Shown here piece by piece: positions 8,131 through 17,303 of a stretch of DNA of 64,000 nt. Where the stretch lies: contig NZ_VATA01000027.1 in the NCBI RefSeq assembly GCF_005870025.1, positions 25,913 through 89,912 of the forward strand. The letters run 5' to 3'. The stretch's first letter is position 1, and each line of letters begins with the position of its first letter. Below the pieces are notes generated by a model that saw only the letters and a program-made list of their open reading frames with translations, did no database searches and was not told the origin of the DNA. The DNA is from Poseidonocella sp. HB161398 (GTDB lineage Bacteria; Pseudomonadota; Alphaproteobacteria; Rhodobacterales; Rhodobacteraceae). The position numbers and the translations under genes are program-made.

Positions 8131-8266
8131 CGATGAAGTCCCGTGCCGCCAGCAGGATGACGATGGCGGTGACGGCGATCAGGTCCCAGTGCGGCACGTG
8201 CCACACCAGGATGCCGAGGAACCCGGCCAGCGTGGCGAAGGCGATCAGCGCCATGATCCTGTTCAT
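8108..8266 (-). CDS. TRAP-operon membrane microprotein (52 aa)
   Basis: A short frame encodes 52 residues: MNRIMALIAF at the start, a first hydrophobic segment (about 4-21), a short VWHVPHWDL loop, a second hydrophobic segment (about 28-41), then a charged tail. The ATG is preceded by GGGAGAG at good spacing, 15 nt after the dctM stop. Two-segment small proteins of this kind sit after dctM in other Rhodobacterales TRAP operons as I recall them, and the function is unknown. It may assist or stabilise the permease, which is inference from position. It overlaps the convergent cyclase gene by 23 nt. Confidence 0.7.
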   Translation of the reverse strand: MNRIMALIAFATLAGFLGILVWHVPHWDLIAVTAIVILLAARDFIASARDGS

Positions 8267-8281
8267 GCGGTCTCTCCCTGG

Positions 8282-9700
8282 TCAGCTGCCATAGATCATC
8301 TCCGGCAGGTAGAAGACGATGCCCGGCGCCAGGTACATCAGCACCATCGCCAGGATCACGCAGAACAGGAAGGGCATGCAGCCCGCGAAGATCTGCGTGA
8401 GCCGCACCTCGGGCGGCGCGATCCCCTTGAGATAGTAGGCCGACATCGCCATCGGCGGCGTCAGGAACGAGGTCTGCAGGTTCAGCGCCACCAGCACGCC
8501 GAAGAACAGCGGGTCGATGCCGAAATGCGGCAGCAGCGGCAGGAAGATCGGCACGAAGATGATGATGATCTCCGACCATTCCAGCGGCCAGCCGAGAAGA
8601 AAGATGATCAGCTGCGCCATGATCAGGAACATCACCGGCGACAGGTCGAGCCCCTTGACGAATTCCGAGATCACCTGTTCGCCGCCGAGATAGGAGAAGA
8701 CCGAGGAGAAGATGTAGCTGCCGATGAAGAGCCAGCACACCATCGCCGTGGTCCGCGCCGTCAGGTAGACGCTCTCGCGCAGGCGGCCCCAGCTCATCGA
8801 GCGGTAGAGGAAGGCCAGCAGGATGCCGCCGAGCGCGCCGATCGAGGCGGCCTCGGTGGGCGTCGCCAGGCCGAAGAGGATCGAGCCCAGCACCGCCAGG
8901 ATCAGCAGCGCGAGCGGCAGGAAGCTGGTGGCGATCATCCGCAGCAGTTCCAGCCCCGGCACGTCGGGAATGTCCTCGTCGCGCGGGCGGGGCGCCACCG
9001 AGGGCTGCAGGATCGCCCGGCCGGTGACATAGGCGAGGTAGAGCCCGACCAGCACCAGCCCCGGCAGGAGCGCGCCCGAATAGAGCCGCACGATCGAGAC
9101 ATTGGAGGCCGCCGCATAGACGATCAGCATGATCGAGGGCGGGATCAGGATGCCCAGCGTGCCGCCTGCGCAGATGATGCCGGCCGCAAACGAGCTGTCA
9201 TAGCGCGCCTTCAGCATCGCGGGCAGCGCCAGCAGCCCCATCAGCGTCACCACCGCGCCGACGATGCCGGTCGCCGTGGCGAAGAGCGCGCAGGTGATCA
9301 GCGCGGCCACGCCCATCGAACCGGGCACCCGCCGCGACGCGATATTGAGGGTCGAGAACAGCCGGTCGACGATATTGGCCCGCTCGACGATGTAGCCCAT
9401 GAACAGGAACAGCGGCACCGCGGTCAGCACCTCGTTCGACATCACCGTGAAGCTCTGGTTGATGAAGAGGTCGAAGACGCGGTTGTTCAGCCAGCCGTCG
9501 ATCCAGGTCGAGGCCTGGTCCCACCAGGAGGCGTCCTCGGGCAGGCGCAGATGCTCGCGCCACATCCGGCGCTCGTCGAAATAGGCGTAGTAGCCGAAGC
9601 CCAGCCCCATCGCCATCAGCGTGAAGGCGATCGGGAAGCCGAGGAAGACCATCAGGATGAAGAGGCCCAGCATGCTGAGCGCGACCATGGGATCGGTCAT
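8282..9700 (-). CDS. dctM: TRAP transporter large permease, DctM type
   Basis: 472 residues and strongly hydrophobic, with the 12 or more membrane segments expected of DctM. Typical motifs are ALITCALFATATGIVGAVVTLMG, read as separate halves around residue 120, and GGTLGILIPPSIMLIVY, with a second LTPPMAMSAYYLKG in the C-terminal half. It moves an organic acid across the inner membrane by sodium-coupled symport, together with DctQ and the periplasmic DctP. I chose the ATG at 9700, which overlaps the dctQ stop by 4 nt. An upstream in-frame ATG at 9784 would lie inside dctQ. Confidence 0.95.
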   Translation of the reverse strand: MTDPMVALSMLGLFILMVFLGFPIAFTLMAMGLGFGYYAYFDERRMWREHLRLPEDASWWDQASTWIDGWLNNRVFDLFINQSFTVMSNEVLTAVPLFLFMGYIVERANIVDRLFSTLNIASRRVPGSMGVAALITCALFATATGIVGAVVTLMGLLALPAMLKARYDSSFAAGIICAGGTLGILIPPSIMLIVYAAASNVSIVRLYSGALLPGLVLVGLYLAYVTGRAILQPSVAPRPRDEDIPDVPGLELLRMIATSFLPLALLILAVLGSILFGLATPTEAASIGALGGILLAFLYRSMSWGRLRESVYLTARTTAMVCWLFIGSYIFSSVFSYLGGEQVISEFVKGLDLSPVMFLIMAQLIIFLLGWPLEWSEIIIIFVPIFLPLLPHFGIDPLFFGVLVALNLQTSFLTPPMAMSAYYLKGIAPPEVRLTQIFAGCMPFLFCVILAMVLMYLAPGIVFYLPEMIYGS

Positions 9701-10281
9701 GGATGGGCGTCCTTCTCGGACTCGGCGGCCCGTGCCATGAGGATGTCCTCGGTTTCCTGGACGTCTTCCTCGGCCACCGGCCATTCATTGGTGCGGATGG
9801 CGATGATGCAGCGGAAGACCTGGGCGATGCCCTGGATGAAGAGCAGCAGCCCGGCGGCGACGATCACCGTCTTGAACTGGTAGATCGGCACGCCCGCGGG
9901 GGAGTTCACCGAGACCTCGCCGTACTGCCAGCTGCGCGCGGCGTATTTCCAGCCCGCGAAGATCAGCGCCAGCACGCCGGGGAAGAAGAAGACGATGTAG
10001 AGCGTCAGGTCGATGCGCGCCTGCCAGCGCGGGCTCCAGAGCCGGTAGAGGAAGTCGCCGCGGACATGGCCGCCGCGCGACAGGGTATAGGCGCCCGCCA
10101 TCATGAAGAGCGCGCCGTACATGATGAAGGAGACATCCAGCGCCCAGGCGGTGGGGCTGTTGAGCACGTAGCGCACGAAGACCTCGTAGCCGGTGCCGAG
10201 CGCCATCATCAGGATGAGCCAGGCGAAGGCCTTGCCGAACCACGCGGAGAGCGCGTCGGCGAAACGGATATAGCCGATCAT
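9697..10281 (-). CDS. dctQ: TRAP transporter small permease, DctQ type
   Basis: 194 residues with four hydrophobic segments (about 17-36, 50-72, 95-115, 137-158), the standard DctQ topology. Family features include the EVFVRYVLNSPTAWALD region and the HVRGDFLY segment. It forms a complex with DctM, and the ATGA overlap between the two genes fits stoichiometric synthesis. The C-terminal ~30 residues are acidic (EEDVQETED) and cytoplasmic, which I cannot assign further. A 61-nt gap separates it from dctP upstream. Confidence 0.93.
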   Translation of the reverse strand: MIGYIRFADALSAWFGKAFAWLILMMALGTGYEVFVRYVLNSPTAWALDVSFIMYGALFMMAGAYTLSRGGHVRGDFLYRLWSPRWQARIDLTLYIVFFFPGVLALIFAGWKYAARSWQYGEVSVNSPAGVPIYQFKTVIVAAGLLLFIQGIAQVFRCIIAIRTNEWPVAEEDVQETEDILMARAAESEKDAHP

Positions 10282-10342
10282 TGTGTTTCCCGCAGAGAAA
10301 GGGCGCCCGCCCGGGAGGGCCGGTGCGGACGCCGTCCTGGGC

Positions 10343-11461
10343 TCAGCCGAGCTTGAGCTTGCCCGGGAAGTAGTGCTCGTAGGCCAGCGCGTAGTCGGGC
10401 GCGTTCATCAGCTCGTAATAGGCGACCTGCTCGACCCATTCGCGCTGGCTGTCGAGGACCTTCTTCATGAAGGGATCCTCCTCCAGCTGCGGGATCAGCT
10501 TGTCCCAGGCGGCAAGCTGGGCGTCGAGGATCTCCTTCGAGGTGCGGTGCACCGTGACCCCGGCCTGATCCTGCAGCCATCTCAGATCGGCAGAGTAGCG
10601 CCGCATCGCCTTGGCGGTATTGGCAGTGGAGGCGGCCTCGACCGCATGGCGCACGATGGCGCGCAGATCGTCGTCCAGATCCTCCATGAACATCCGCGAG
10701 AACAGGAACTCGAAGCTTTCCGAGGCCTGGTGGTAGGAGCTGAGATAGTAGTTCTTGGCGACGTCCTGCGCGCCGAAATCCTTGTCCGAGCTGGGGTTGT
10801 TGAACTCGAAGGCGTCGATCACGCCGCGCTCCATCGCCGGGACGATCTCGCCGCCCGGCAGCTGCGCCACCGACATGCCCATTTCCTGCATCAGGTCGGC
10901 GGCCAGGCCGACGGTGCGGTACTTGAAGCCCTCCAGGTCGGCGGCGGTGTTCACCTCGCCCTTGAACCAGCCGAAGGGCTGGGCGAACATCGGGAAGCCG
11001 AGATAGCCGTCGACATCGAGCCCCATGATGTCCTGGGTCAGCTCGTCGTAATAGGCCTTGCCGCCGCCCTCGTAGAACCAGCTGAGCATCGTCGTGGCCG
11101 AGCCGCCGAAGACCGGGCCGGTGCCGAAGAGCGAGGCCGCCTTGTTCTTGCCGTACCAGTACACCGGCACCGAATGCGCGGCGTCGAGCAGCCCGTCATT
11201 GACCGCGTCGAGCACCTGGAAGGCGGCGACCACCGCGCCCGCGGGCAGGAGGTCGATCTTGATCCGTCCCCCCGACATGGCCTCGACCCGGTCGGCATAG
11301 TCCTGGGCGAATTCCTGCCAGATGTTCGAGGCCGACCACGAGGTCTGCATCTTCATCACCAGCGGCGCCTGGGCCAGAACGGCCGGCGCGGCCAGCGTTC
11401 CCGCACCACCGGCAAGCGCAGTGGTGCGCAGGAATTTCCTGCGGTTCATTTTGTCCGACAA
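10343..11461 (-). CDS. dctP: TRAP transporter periplasmic solute-binding protein, DctP family
   Basis: 372 residues with a twin-arginine-type signal peptide (NRRKFLRTTALAGG, cleavage near AVLAQA), so export through Tat is likely. The mature part follows the DctP fold, with PAGAVVAAFQVLDAVNDG, a VYWYGKN segment and the conserved Arg of GFKYRTVGLAADL that normally pairs with a substrate carboxylate. The wording is closest to the 2-oxo-acid-binding TakP group as I remember it, so a monocarboxylate or oxo-acid ligand is a guess. I prefer the TTG start at 11461, because GGGAGG lies 5 nt upstream. The ATG at 11449 is also possible. Confidence 0.93.
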   Translation of the reverse strand: MSDKMNRRKFLRTTALAGGAGTLAAPAVLAQAPLVMKMQTSWSASNIWQEFAQDYADRVEAMSGGRIKIDLLPAGAVVAAFQVLDAVNDGLLDAAHSVPVYWYGKNKAASLFGTGPVFGGSATTMLSWFYEGGGKAYYDELTQDIMGLDVDGYLGFPMFAQPFGWFKGEVNTAADLEGFKYRTVGLAADLMQEMGMSVAQLPGGEIVPAMERGVIDAFEFNNPSSDKDFGAQDVAKNYYLSSYHQASESFEFLFSRMFMEDLDDDLRAIVRHAVEAASTANTAKAMRRYSADLRWLQDQAGVTVHRTSKEILDAQLAAWDKLIPQLEEDPFMKKVLDSQREWVEQVAYYELMNAPDYALAYEHYFPGKLKLG

Positions 11462-11656
11462 TTTTTCCTCCCTTGGCCGCCTCAGGGCAGCCCCTCTTTC
11501 GCATGTCGTCGTCAGCGTATTTTGCGGTGTTCTCCCGTCGCGGCATGCTGCCGCGGCGGGGCCCGTGCCTCTAGAATTGGCGATTTTCGCGACGGGTCAA
11601 GGGGGTATATCGGATAGGTCGATCAATCCTGGGTAGACGACTCCATCCCGGCGGGA

Positions 11657-12031
11657 TCATCCGGGAATTGCGTATTGCTCCAGGATCTCCAGCGGCACCA
11701 CCTCCAGCGCGCGGCGATGGGTGGCCTCGAGCCGGATCTTCGGGGCGACGCCTTCCTCATGGGCCTGCACGAAGCGCGCCGCGCAGAGGCACCAGCGGTC
11801 GCCGGGCTTGAGACCGGCAAAGCCGAACTCCGGCCGCGGGGTCGAGAGATCGTTGCCGAAATACTTGGAATAGGCGAGGAATTCCTCGGTCATCACGGCG
11901 CAGACCGTGTGCGAGCCGTGATCCTGCGGGCCGGTATCGCAGCAGCCGTTGCGGTAGAAGCCGGTGACCGGATCGGCGGAGCAGGGTTCCAGCCTGCCGC
12001 CCAGCACGTTCTCGGACGGGTACATGTTCAT
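11657..12031 (-). CDS. DUF2237 family protein
   Basis: 124 residues of the small, cysteine-containing DUF2237 family (MNMYPSENVLGGRLEPCS, then GFYRNGCCDTGPQDHGSHTVC, then PGDRWCLCAARF). The family often sits near metabolic genes, and no reaction is established to my knowledge. Five or more conserved Cys and His residues suggest metal binding or redox activity, which is inference. It is divergent from deoC with 136 nt between the starts and lies downstream of no other gene, so it is probably monocistronic. Confidence 0.85.
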   Translation of the reverse strand: MNMYPSENVLGGRLEPCSADPVTGFYRNGCCDTGPQDHGSHTVCAVMTEEFLAYSKYFGNDLSTPRPEFGFAGLKPGDRWCLCAARFVQAHEEGVAPKIRLEATHRRALEVVPLEILEQYAIPG

Positions 12032-12167
12032 CTTCGTCGCTCCTTGCTGGCGGAATGATAGCCGCTCCGCCGCCATCGGGAAGCCCCGCCGGACGCCGCG
12101 GCCATCTTGCCGTGGCCTCTGCCGCATGCGAGGTTCGCCGCGGGACCCAGAGATCCGGAGACCGAAG

Positions 12168-13190
12168 ATGACCAGCCATGCCAAGCCCGCCGGGACCGTC
12201 CCGGCCGCGGCCGACCCCGCCGGGACGGCCGCGCTGCCGCAACTGGCCCATGCCCGCAATCCCGGCATGGCGCTCGATCTCGACTGGGTCGCCTCGGCCC
12301 GCGCCAACAGCTCCGCCATCGCGCGCCGCGCCGCGCAGATCCCCGCGCGCCGCTCGCTCAAGGGCGACTGGCAGGCGGCCTGGCTGGCCCGCGCGGCGAC
12401 GCTGATCGACCTGACGACGCTGTCCGGGGACGACACGCCCGGCCGGGTCCGCCGCCTCTGCGCCAAGGCGCGCCAGCCGGTGCGCGCCGATCTGCTGGAG
12501 GCGCTGGGCCTGCCCGCGATCACCACCGGCGCGGTCTGCGTCTATCACGAGATGATCGCCCCCGCGGTCGAGGCGCTGGCGGGCTCGGGCATCCCGGTCG
12601 CCGCGGTCTCGACCGGCTTTCCCGCCGGGCTCTCGCCCTTCGCGCTGCGGCTCAAGGAGATCGAGGCCTCGGTCGCGGCAGGCGCGGCGGAGATCGACAT
12701 CGTCATCTCGCGCCGCCATGTGCTGACTGGCAACTGGCAGGCGCTCTATGACGAGACCCGCGCGATGCGCGAGGCCTGCGGGCCCGCCCATATGAAGGCG
12801 ATCCTGGCGACGGGCGAGCTGGGCACGCTGCAGAATGTCGCCCGCGCCTCGCTGGTGGCGATGATGGCGGGGGCGGATTTCATCAAGACCTCGACCGGCA
12901 AGGAGGGGGTCAATGCCACGCTGCCGGTCAGCCTGGTGATGACCCGCGCGATCCGCGCCTATCGCGGGGCGACCGGCCACAAGGTCGGCTACAAGCCCGC
13001 CGGCGGCATCTCGAAGGCGAAGGACGCGCTGAGCTACATGGCGCTGATGAAGGAGGAGCTGGGCGACGAGTGGCTGCGCCCGGAGCTCTTCCGCTTCGGC
13101 GCCTCCTCGCTTCTGGGCGATATCGAGCGGCAACTGGAACACCACGTCACCGGCGCCTATTCGGCGTCCTGGCGCCATGCGATGGGGTAG
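12168..13190 (+). CDS. deoC: deoxyribose-phosphate aldolase
   Basis: 340 residues, a class I aldolase that splits 2-deoxyribose 5-phosphate into glyceraldehyde 3-phosphate and acetaldehyde. The Schiff-base lysine lies in DFIKTSTGK (Lys240), the second active-site lysine in GYKPAGG (Lys276), and the proton-relay Asp in EIDIVI (Asp177). The N-terminal ~60 residues before DLTTL are longer than in the E. coli enzyme, as in the long DeoC group. The ATG at 12168 follows GGAG by 7 nt. It is 4 nt upstream of an aldehyde dehydrogenase gene that could oxidise the acetaldehyde product, so this is a deoxyribonucleoside-degrading pair. Confidence 0.95.
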   Translation: MTSHAKPAGTVPAAADPAGTAALPQLAHARNPGMALDLDWVASARANSSAIARRAAQIPARRSLKGDWQAAWLARAATLIDLTTLSGDDTPGRVRRLCAKARQPVRADLLEALGLPAITTGAVCVYHEMIAPAVEALAGSGIPVAAVSTGFPAGLSPFALRLKEIEASVAAGAAEIDIVISRRHVLTGNWQALYDETRAMREACGPAHMKAILATGELGTLQNVARASLVAMMAGADFIKTSTGKEGVNATLPVSLVMTRAIRAYRGATGHKVGYKPAGGISKAKDALSYMALMKEELGDEWLRPELFRFGASSLLGDIERQLEHHVTGAYSASWRHAMG

Positions 13191-13194
13191 GAAC

Positions 13195-15516
13195 ATGACC
13201 GTCAGGGAGATTTTCGAGACCATGGACTACGGCCCCGCCCCAGAGAGCGCCGCCGAGGCCCTGGCCTGGCTCGACGGCCATGGCCGCCGCTTCGCCGCCG
13301 CCGGGGCGGAGACCTTCGAGACGCGCAACCCGGCCACCGGGGCGCGTCTGGCCGAAGTGGCGCAGGGCAGCGCGGCGGATGTCGATGCCGCCGTCGCGGC
13401 GGCGCGCGCGGCCTTTCCGGGCTGGGCGGCAATGCCGGGCCACCGCCGGGCGCGGATCCTCTACGCCATGGCGCGGCTGATCCAGAAGCATGCCCGCACG
13501 CTGGCGGTGCTGGAGACGCTAGACACCGGCAAGCCCGTCCGCGAGTCCCGCGATGCCGACATCCCGCTGGCGGCGCGGCATTTCTACTACCATGCCGGGA
13601 TGGCGCAGCTGATGGCCGAGGAGCTGCCCGGCCGCGCGCCGCTGGGCGTCTGCGGGCAGATCATCCCGTGGAACTTCCCGCTCCTGATGCTGGCCTGGAA
13701 GGTGGCGCCGGCCCTGGCCATGGGCAATGCGGTCGTGCTGAAGCCCGCCGAATGGACGCCGCTGACCGCGCTCTACTTCGCCGAGATCGCCGCCGAGGCC
13801 GGGCTGCCCGAGGGCGTGCTCTCGATCGTCACCGGCGACGGCAGCACGGGGGCGGCGCTGGCGGCGCATCCGGGGGTCGACAAGATCGCCTTCACCGGCT
13901 CCACCGAGGTCGGGCGCGCGATCCGCAAGGCGACGGCCGGGCAGGGCAAGGCGCTGACGCTGGAGCTCGGCGGCAAGTCGCCCTTCATCGTCGCCGAGGA
14001 TGCCGATCTCGACAGCGCGGTCGAGGGGCTGGTGGACTCCATCTGGTTCAATGGCGGGCAGGTCTGCTGCGCGGGCTCCCGCCTGATCGTGCAGGAGGGC
14101 ATCGCCGAAGATGTCCACGCCCGGCTGCGGACGCGGATGAAGACGCTGCGCGTCGGCGATCCGCTCGACAAATGCGTCGATCTGGGCGCCATGGCCGATC
14201 CGGCGCATCGCGCGCGGGTGGCGGCGATGGTGGCCGGGACCGGCGGCGAGGTCTTCACCGCGCCCTGCGCGCTGCCCGAAGGGGATGCCTTCATGGCGCC
14301 GGTGCTGGTCAGCGGGCTGGAACCGGCCGATCCGCTGATGCAGGAGGAGATCTTCGGGCCGGTGCTTGTCTCCACCACCTACCGCACGCCCGGCGAGGCG
14401 GTGCAGATCGCCAATGCCACGCGCTACGGGCTGGCGGCCTCGGTCTGGACGGAGAATGTCAATGTCGCGCTCGACATGGCGGCGAAGCTCGCGGCCGGGG
14501 TGGTCTGGGTCAATGGCGCCAACATGTTCGACGCGGCCGCGGGCTTCGGCGGGATGAAGGAGAGCGGCTTCGGCCGGGAAGGCGGCTGGGAGGGGCTCCG
14601 CGCCTATACCAGGGCGACGGAAGAGGCCCCGGCTCTGACGGCCGGGGCGCCGGTCGCCCGGCCCGGAGCGCCGCGCCCGCCGGAGCTGGACCGCACGGCG
14701 AAATTCTACATTGGCGGCAAGCAGGCGCGGCCCGATGGCGGGCAGAGCCGCGCGGTCTGGGCGACGGATGGCCGGCTGCTCGGCCATGCCGGGATCGCCG
14801 GGCGCAAGGATCTGCGCAACGCGGTCGAGGCGGCGCGGGCGGCGCAGCCCGGCTGGGCGGCGGCCGGCGGGGCGCTGCGGGCACAGGTGCTGTATTTCCT
14901 GGCCGAGAACCTTTCGGCGCGCGGTCCGGAATTCGCCGTGAGGCTGGCGGAGCAGACCGGCGCGGAGATCGCGGCGGCGGCGGCCGAGGTCGAGGCCTCG
15001 CTCGAGCGGCTCTTCACCTGGGCGGCCTGGGCCGACAAGCAGGATGGCGCGGTCAAGCCGGTGCCGGGCAAGGCGTTGGCTGTGGCGCTGCGCCAGCCCG
15101 CGGGGGTGATCGGCATGGCACTGCCCGATGCGCCGGCGCTGCTGGGGCTAGTCTCCTGCATCGCGCCCGCGCTGGCCACGGGCAATGCCGTCGTCGCGGC
15201 GGCCTCGGCGGCCTATCCGCTGATCGCCGCGGAGTTCTGCCAGATCCTCGACACGTCCGACGTGCCGGGCGGCACCGTGAACATGGTCTCCGGCGATCCC
15301 GCCCAGCTGATGCCGGTGCTGGCGCAGCATGCCGATCTGGACGCGGTCTGGAGTTTTGCCGGGCAGGATCTGTCAGAGGCGATCGAGGCGGGCGCGGCCG
15401 GCAACCTGAAGCGCAGCTGGTGCCCGCGGGGCATGGACTGGGGCCGCAGCAATGCCGCGGAGTTCCTCGAGGCCGCGACCGAGGTGAAGACGGTCTGGCT
15501 GCCCTACGGCGCCTGA
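13195..15516 (+). CDS. aldehyde dehydrogenase with second, partial ALDH module
   Basis: 773 residues. Module 1 (about 1-480) is a complete NAD(P)-dependent aldehyde dehydrogenase, with ELGGKSP (general-base Glu), GGQVC (nucleophile Cys291) and EEIFGPVL all present. Module 2 (about 500-735) repeats the cofactor-binding half (FYIGGKQARPDGG, ARAAQPGWAAA, PAGVIGMALP, ALATGNAVV) but stops before the catalytic half, with no catalytic Cys or Glu. A ~40-residue tail with WCPRGMDWGRS ends the protein. It lies 4 nt after deoC and is probably the acetaldehyde-oxidising partner in deoxyribose catabolism. The role of module 2 may be structural. Confidence 0.9.
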   Translation: MTVREIFETMDYGPAPESAAEALAWLDGHGRRFAAAGAETFETRNPATGARLAEVAQGSAADVDAAVAAARAAFPGWAAMPGHRRARILYAMARLIQKHARTLAVLETLDTGKPVRESRDADIPLAARHFYYHAGMAQLMAEELPGRAPLGVCGQIIPWNFPLLMLAWKVAPALAMGNAVVLKPAEWTPLTALYFAEIAAEAGLPEGVLSIVTGDGSTGAALAAHPGVDKIAFTGSTEVGRAIRKATAGQGKALTLELGGKSPFIVAEDADLDSAVEGLVDSIWFNGGQVCCAGSRLIVQEGIAEDVHARLRTRMKTLRVGDPLDKCVDLGAMADPAHRARVAAMVAGTGGEVFTAPCALPEGDAFMAPVLVSGLEPADPLMQEEIFGPVLVSTTYRTPGEAVQIANATRYGLAASVWTENVNVALDMAAKLAAGVVWVNGANMFDAAAGFGGMKESGFGREGGWEGLRAYTRATEEAPALTAGAPVARPGAPRPPELDRTAKFYIGGKQARPDGGQSRAVWATDGRLLGHAGIAGRKDLRNAVEAARAAQPGWAAAGGALRAQVLYFLAENLSARGPEFAVRLAEQTGAEIAAAAAEVEASLERLFTWAAWADKQDGAVKPVPGKALAVALRQPAGVIGMALPDAPALLGLVSCIAPALATGNAVVAAASAAYPLIAAEFCQILDTSDVPGGTVNMVSGDPAQLMPVLAQHADLDAVWSFAGQDLSEAIEAGAAGNLKRSWCPRGMDWGRSNAAEFLEAATEVKTVWLPYGA

Positions 15517-15558
15517 GCGCCGGGCGGATTGCCGGAAGGGGGCGCGGGCCCGGTCTTC

Positions 15559-15587
15559 AGGCAGCGCGGCGGAGGCCCCCGCTGCCT
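15559..15587. terminator. hairpin between convergent ALDH and pth genes
   Basis: AGGCAGCG (15559-15566) and CGCTGCCT (15580-15587) form a perfect 8-bp stem with a 13-nt loop, in the 158-nt gap between two convergent 3' ends. There is no clear T-tract, so this is a terminator-like hairpin only. Confidence 0.4.
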
Positions 15588-15674
15588 CCGGGGAGCGTGC
15601 CGCCCTGATGCGCGCGGGCGCGCGGTCCGGACGACGCGCAGCGATCTTCCGCCGTGCCGATGCCCTCCGCCCCG

Positions 15675-16373
15675 CTAGCGGAACTTGTCGGCCAGGCGCT
15701 GCAGCGGGGAGCGGGCGTCTTCCGGCGCCGCTTCTGCCTCCGGCTTCGCGGGGGCTTCGGTCTTCGGCGCCTTCTTCCCGGGCTTCTCCCCGCCCGAGGA
15801 GCGCGGCGGCGCAGTGCGCAGCGCCACGGCATTCATGAATTTCGCCCCGTCGCCCTTCGCCAGCGCCGGCGCGCCGTCCGAGCAGCCGCGGATCAGGTCG
15901 TCGAGCCAGGCCTCCTCGGCCTTGGCGAAATCCGACAGGACATAGCCCGAGACCCGGTCCTTGTGCCCGGGATGGCCGATGCCGAGCCGCACCCGGCCGT
16001 ATTCGGAGCCGATATGCTGGTGGATCGAGCGCAGCCCGTTATGCCCGGCATGGCCGCCGCCCTGCTTGACCCGCGCCTTGCCGGGCGCCAGGTCGAGCTC
16101 GTCATGGAAGACCACGACGTCTTCGGGGGCGATCTTGTAGAAGCGGGCCGCCTCGCCGACCGACTGGCCGGAGAGGTTCATGAAGGTCTGGGGCTTCAGC
16201 AGCACGGTCTTCTCGCCGCCCAGGACGGCCTCGGTCACTTCGGCCTGGAATTTCGACCGCCAGGGCGCCGCGCCATGATCGGCGGCGATCCGGTCGAGCA
16301 CCATGAATCCGATATTGTGGCGGTTTCCCGCGTATTTCGCGCCGGGATTGCCGAGACCGACGAAGAGACGCAT
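15675..16373 (-). CDS. pth: peptidyl-tRNA hydrolase
   Basis: 232 residues. It recycles tRNA by cleaving the ester of peptidyl-tRNA released from stalled ribosomes. The catalytic His19 lies in [11 protein letters not shown]. Asn9 (LGNPG), Asn66 (TFMNLSG) and Asp91 (FHDELDL) match the known active site of the family. The [10 protein letters not shown] segment is intact. The C-terminal ~45 residues are a Lys/Pro/Glu/Ala-rich extension beyond the usual length, ending in LQRLADKFR, as commonly seen in Rhodobacterales. The start ATG at 16373 was chosen because [11 protein letters not shown] is the standard N-terminus. Confidence 0.96.
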   Translation of the reverse strand: MRLFVGLGNPGAKYAGNRHNIGFMVLDRIAADHGAAPWRSKFQAEVTEAVLGGEKTVLLKPQTFMNLSGQSVGEAARFYKIAPEDVVVFHDELDLAPGKARVKQGGGHAGHNGLRSIHQHIGSEYGRVRLGIGHPGHKDRVSGYVLSDFAKAEEAWLDDLIRGCSDGAPALAKGDGAKFMNAVALRTAPPRSSGGEKPGKKAPKTEAPAKPEAEAAPEDARSPLQRLADKFR

Positions 16374-16445
16374 GGCATTGCTCCTGCTTGACCTTCGGCG
16401 ACTTAATGCCCTGATCTGGGGCGGAAGACCAGAAGGAGACAGGCA

Positions 16446-16763
16446 ATGTACCTGACGATGAACCGCTTCAAGGTGAAGCTCGGCTCGGAGGAGGCGTTCG
16501 AGACCGTGTGGAAGAGCCGCGACAGCCATCTCAAGGAGGTGCCGGGCTTCATGGAGTTCCACCTGATGAAGGGGCCGCAGAACGAGGAGGCGGGCTACCG
16601 GCTCTATGCCTCGCACACGATGTGGGAGAGCGAGGAGGCCTTCCTCGGCTGGACCAAGTCCGAGGCCTTCCGCAAGGCGCATGCCGGGGCGCGCTCCTCG
16701 GCGGATATCTACATGGGGCCGCCGGAACTGGAGATCTTCGACTCGATCCAGTCGGTGCGCTGA
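16446..16763 (+). CDS. IsdG/HmuQ-type heme-degrading monooxygenase
   Basis: 105 residues of the ABM dimeric ferredoxin-like fold. The residues that define heme-degrading members are present: Asn6 (TMNRF), Trp69 (FLGWTKS) and His79 (RKAHAG), with the ten-residue Trp-His spacing seen in IsdG. The likely reaction is oxidative opening of bound heme to release iron. It is divergent from pth with 72 nt between the starts. No heme transporter is adjacent, so iron-dependent control cannot be judged. An unrelated ABM-family monooxygenase is the alternative. Confidence 0.82.
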   Translation: MYLTMNRFKVKLGSEEAFETVWKSRDSHLKEVPGFMEFHLMKGPQNEEAGYRLYASHTMWESEEAFLGWTKSEAFRKAHAGARSSADIYMGPPELEIFDSIQSVR

Positions 16764-16875
16764 GGCCGGAGGGCATGTCCGCCGGGGGCGGCGGCCCGGC
16801 GGAACGCCCGGCTCCGGCGGCGCAGCGCAGCCGGGCAGGCCGGTGAGTGCCCCTCGCGCGTGCCCGGAAGCTGGC

Positions 16876-17172
16876 CTAGGGCGCCGGGCGGCTTGCCGCG
16901 TCGGCCGCCAGCTTGGCGTCGGCGCATTTGCGGATGTCTTGCCGGTCCGCATCGTCGAACACGTAGCCTGCGGACAGGGTGCCGATCGCGTCGTCCACCG
17001 TCATTTCCGGCGAATAATAGTAGCCGGCAGGCGGGGTTTCGGCTTCGGGATAGGCGCCTTCGCGGACACAGGCATTGACCGCCCTGTAGGGGTCCAGCGG
17101 CGCCTCCGGAGCTTCGCAGGCGCCCAGGAGCGGGAGAAGGAGCAGAGCATTGAAAAAATGGATCTTTGCCAC
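16876..17172 (-). CDS. small lipoprotein of unknown function
   Basis: 98 residues with a lipoprotein signal ([11 protein letters not shown], lipid-modified Cys near residue 19). The mature part is ~80 residues with two further Cys (VNACVREG and IRKCADAK) that could form a disulphide. It contains a [20 protein letters not shown] segment. I do not recognise the family. It follows znuB on the same strand, but a strong hairpin at 17242-17273 intervenes, so it probably has its own promoter. Confidence 0.75.
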   Translation of the reverse strand: MAKIHFFNALLLLPLLGACEAPEAPLDPYRAVNACVREGAYPEAETPPAGYYYSPEMTVDDAIGTLSAGYVFDDADRQDIRKCADAKLAADAASRPAP

Positions 17173-17241
17173 GGTGTTCCAGGTGTCCTTGCGTCAATGG
17201 GCATTCTGAATGGCTTTGGCGGAGGCCGTCGGCGCTCCGCC

Positions 17242-17273
17242 CGGTGCAGGCTATCGGGCGGCCGCCTGCACCG
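17242..17273. terminator. strong hairpin downstream of znuB
   Basis: CGGTGCAGGC (17242-17251) pairs perfectly with GCCTGCACCG (17264-17273), with a 12-nt loop that contains a further GGCGGCC. It sits about 30 nt after the znuB stop, in the position of a transcription terminator for zur-znuCB. No T-tract is evident. Confidence 0.45.
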
Positions 17274-17303
17274 TCAATGCCCCAGAGCAGGGGCCGCAAT
17301 GGC

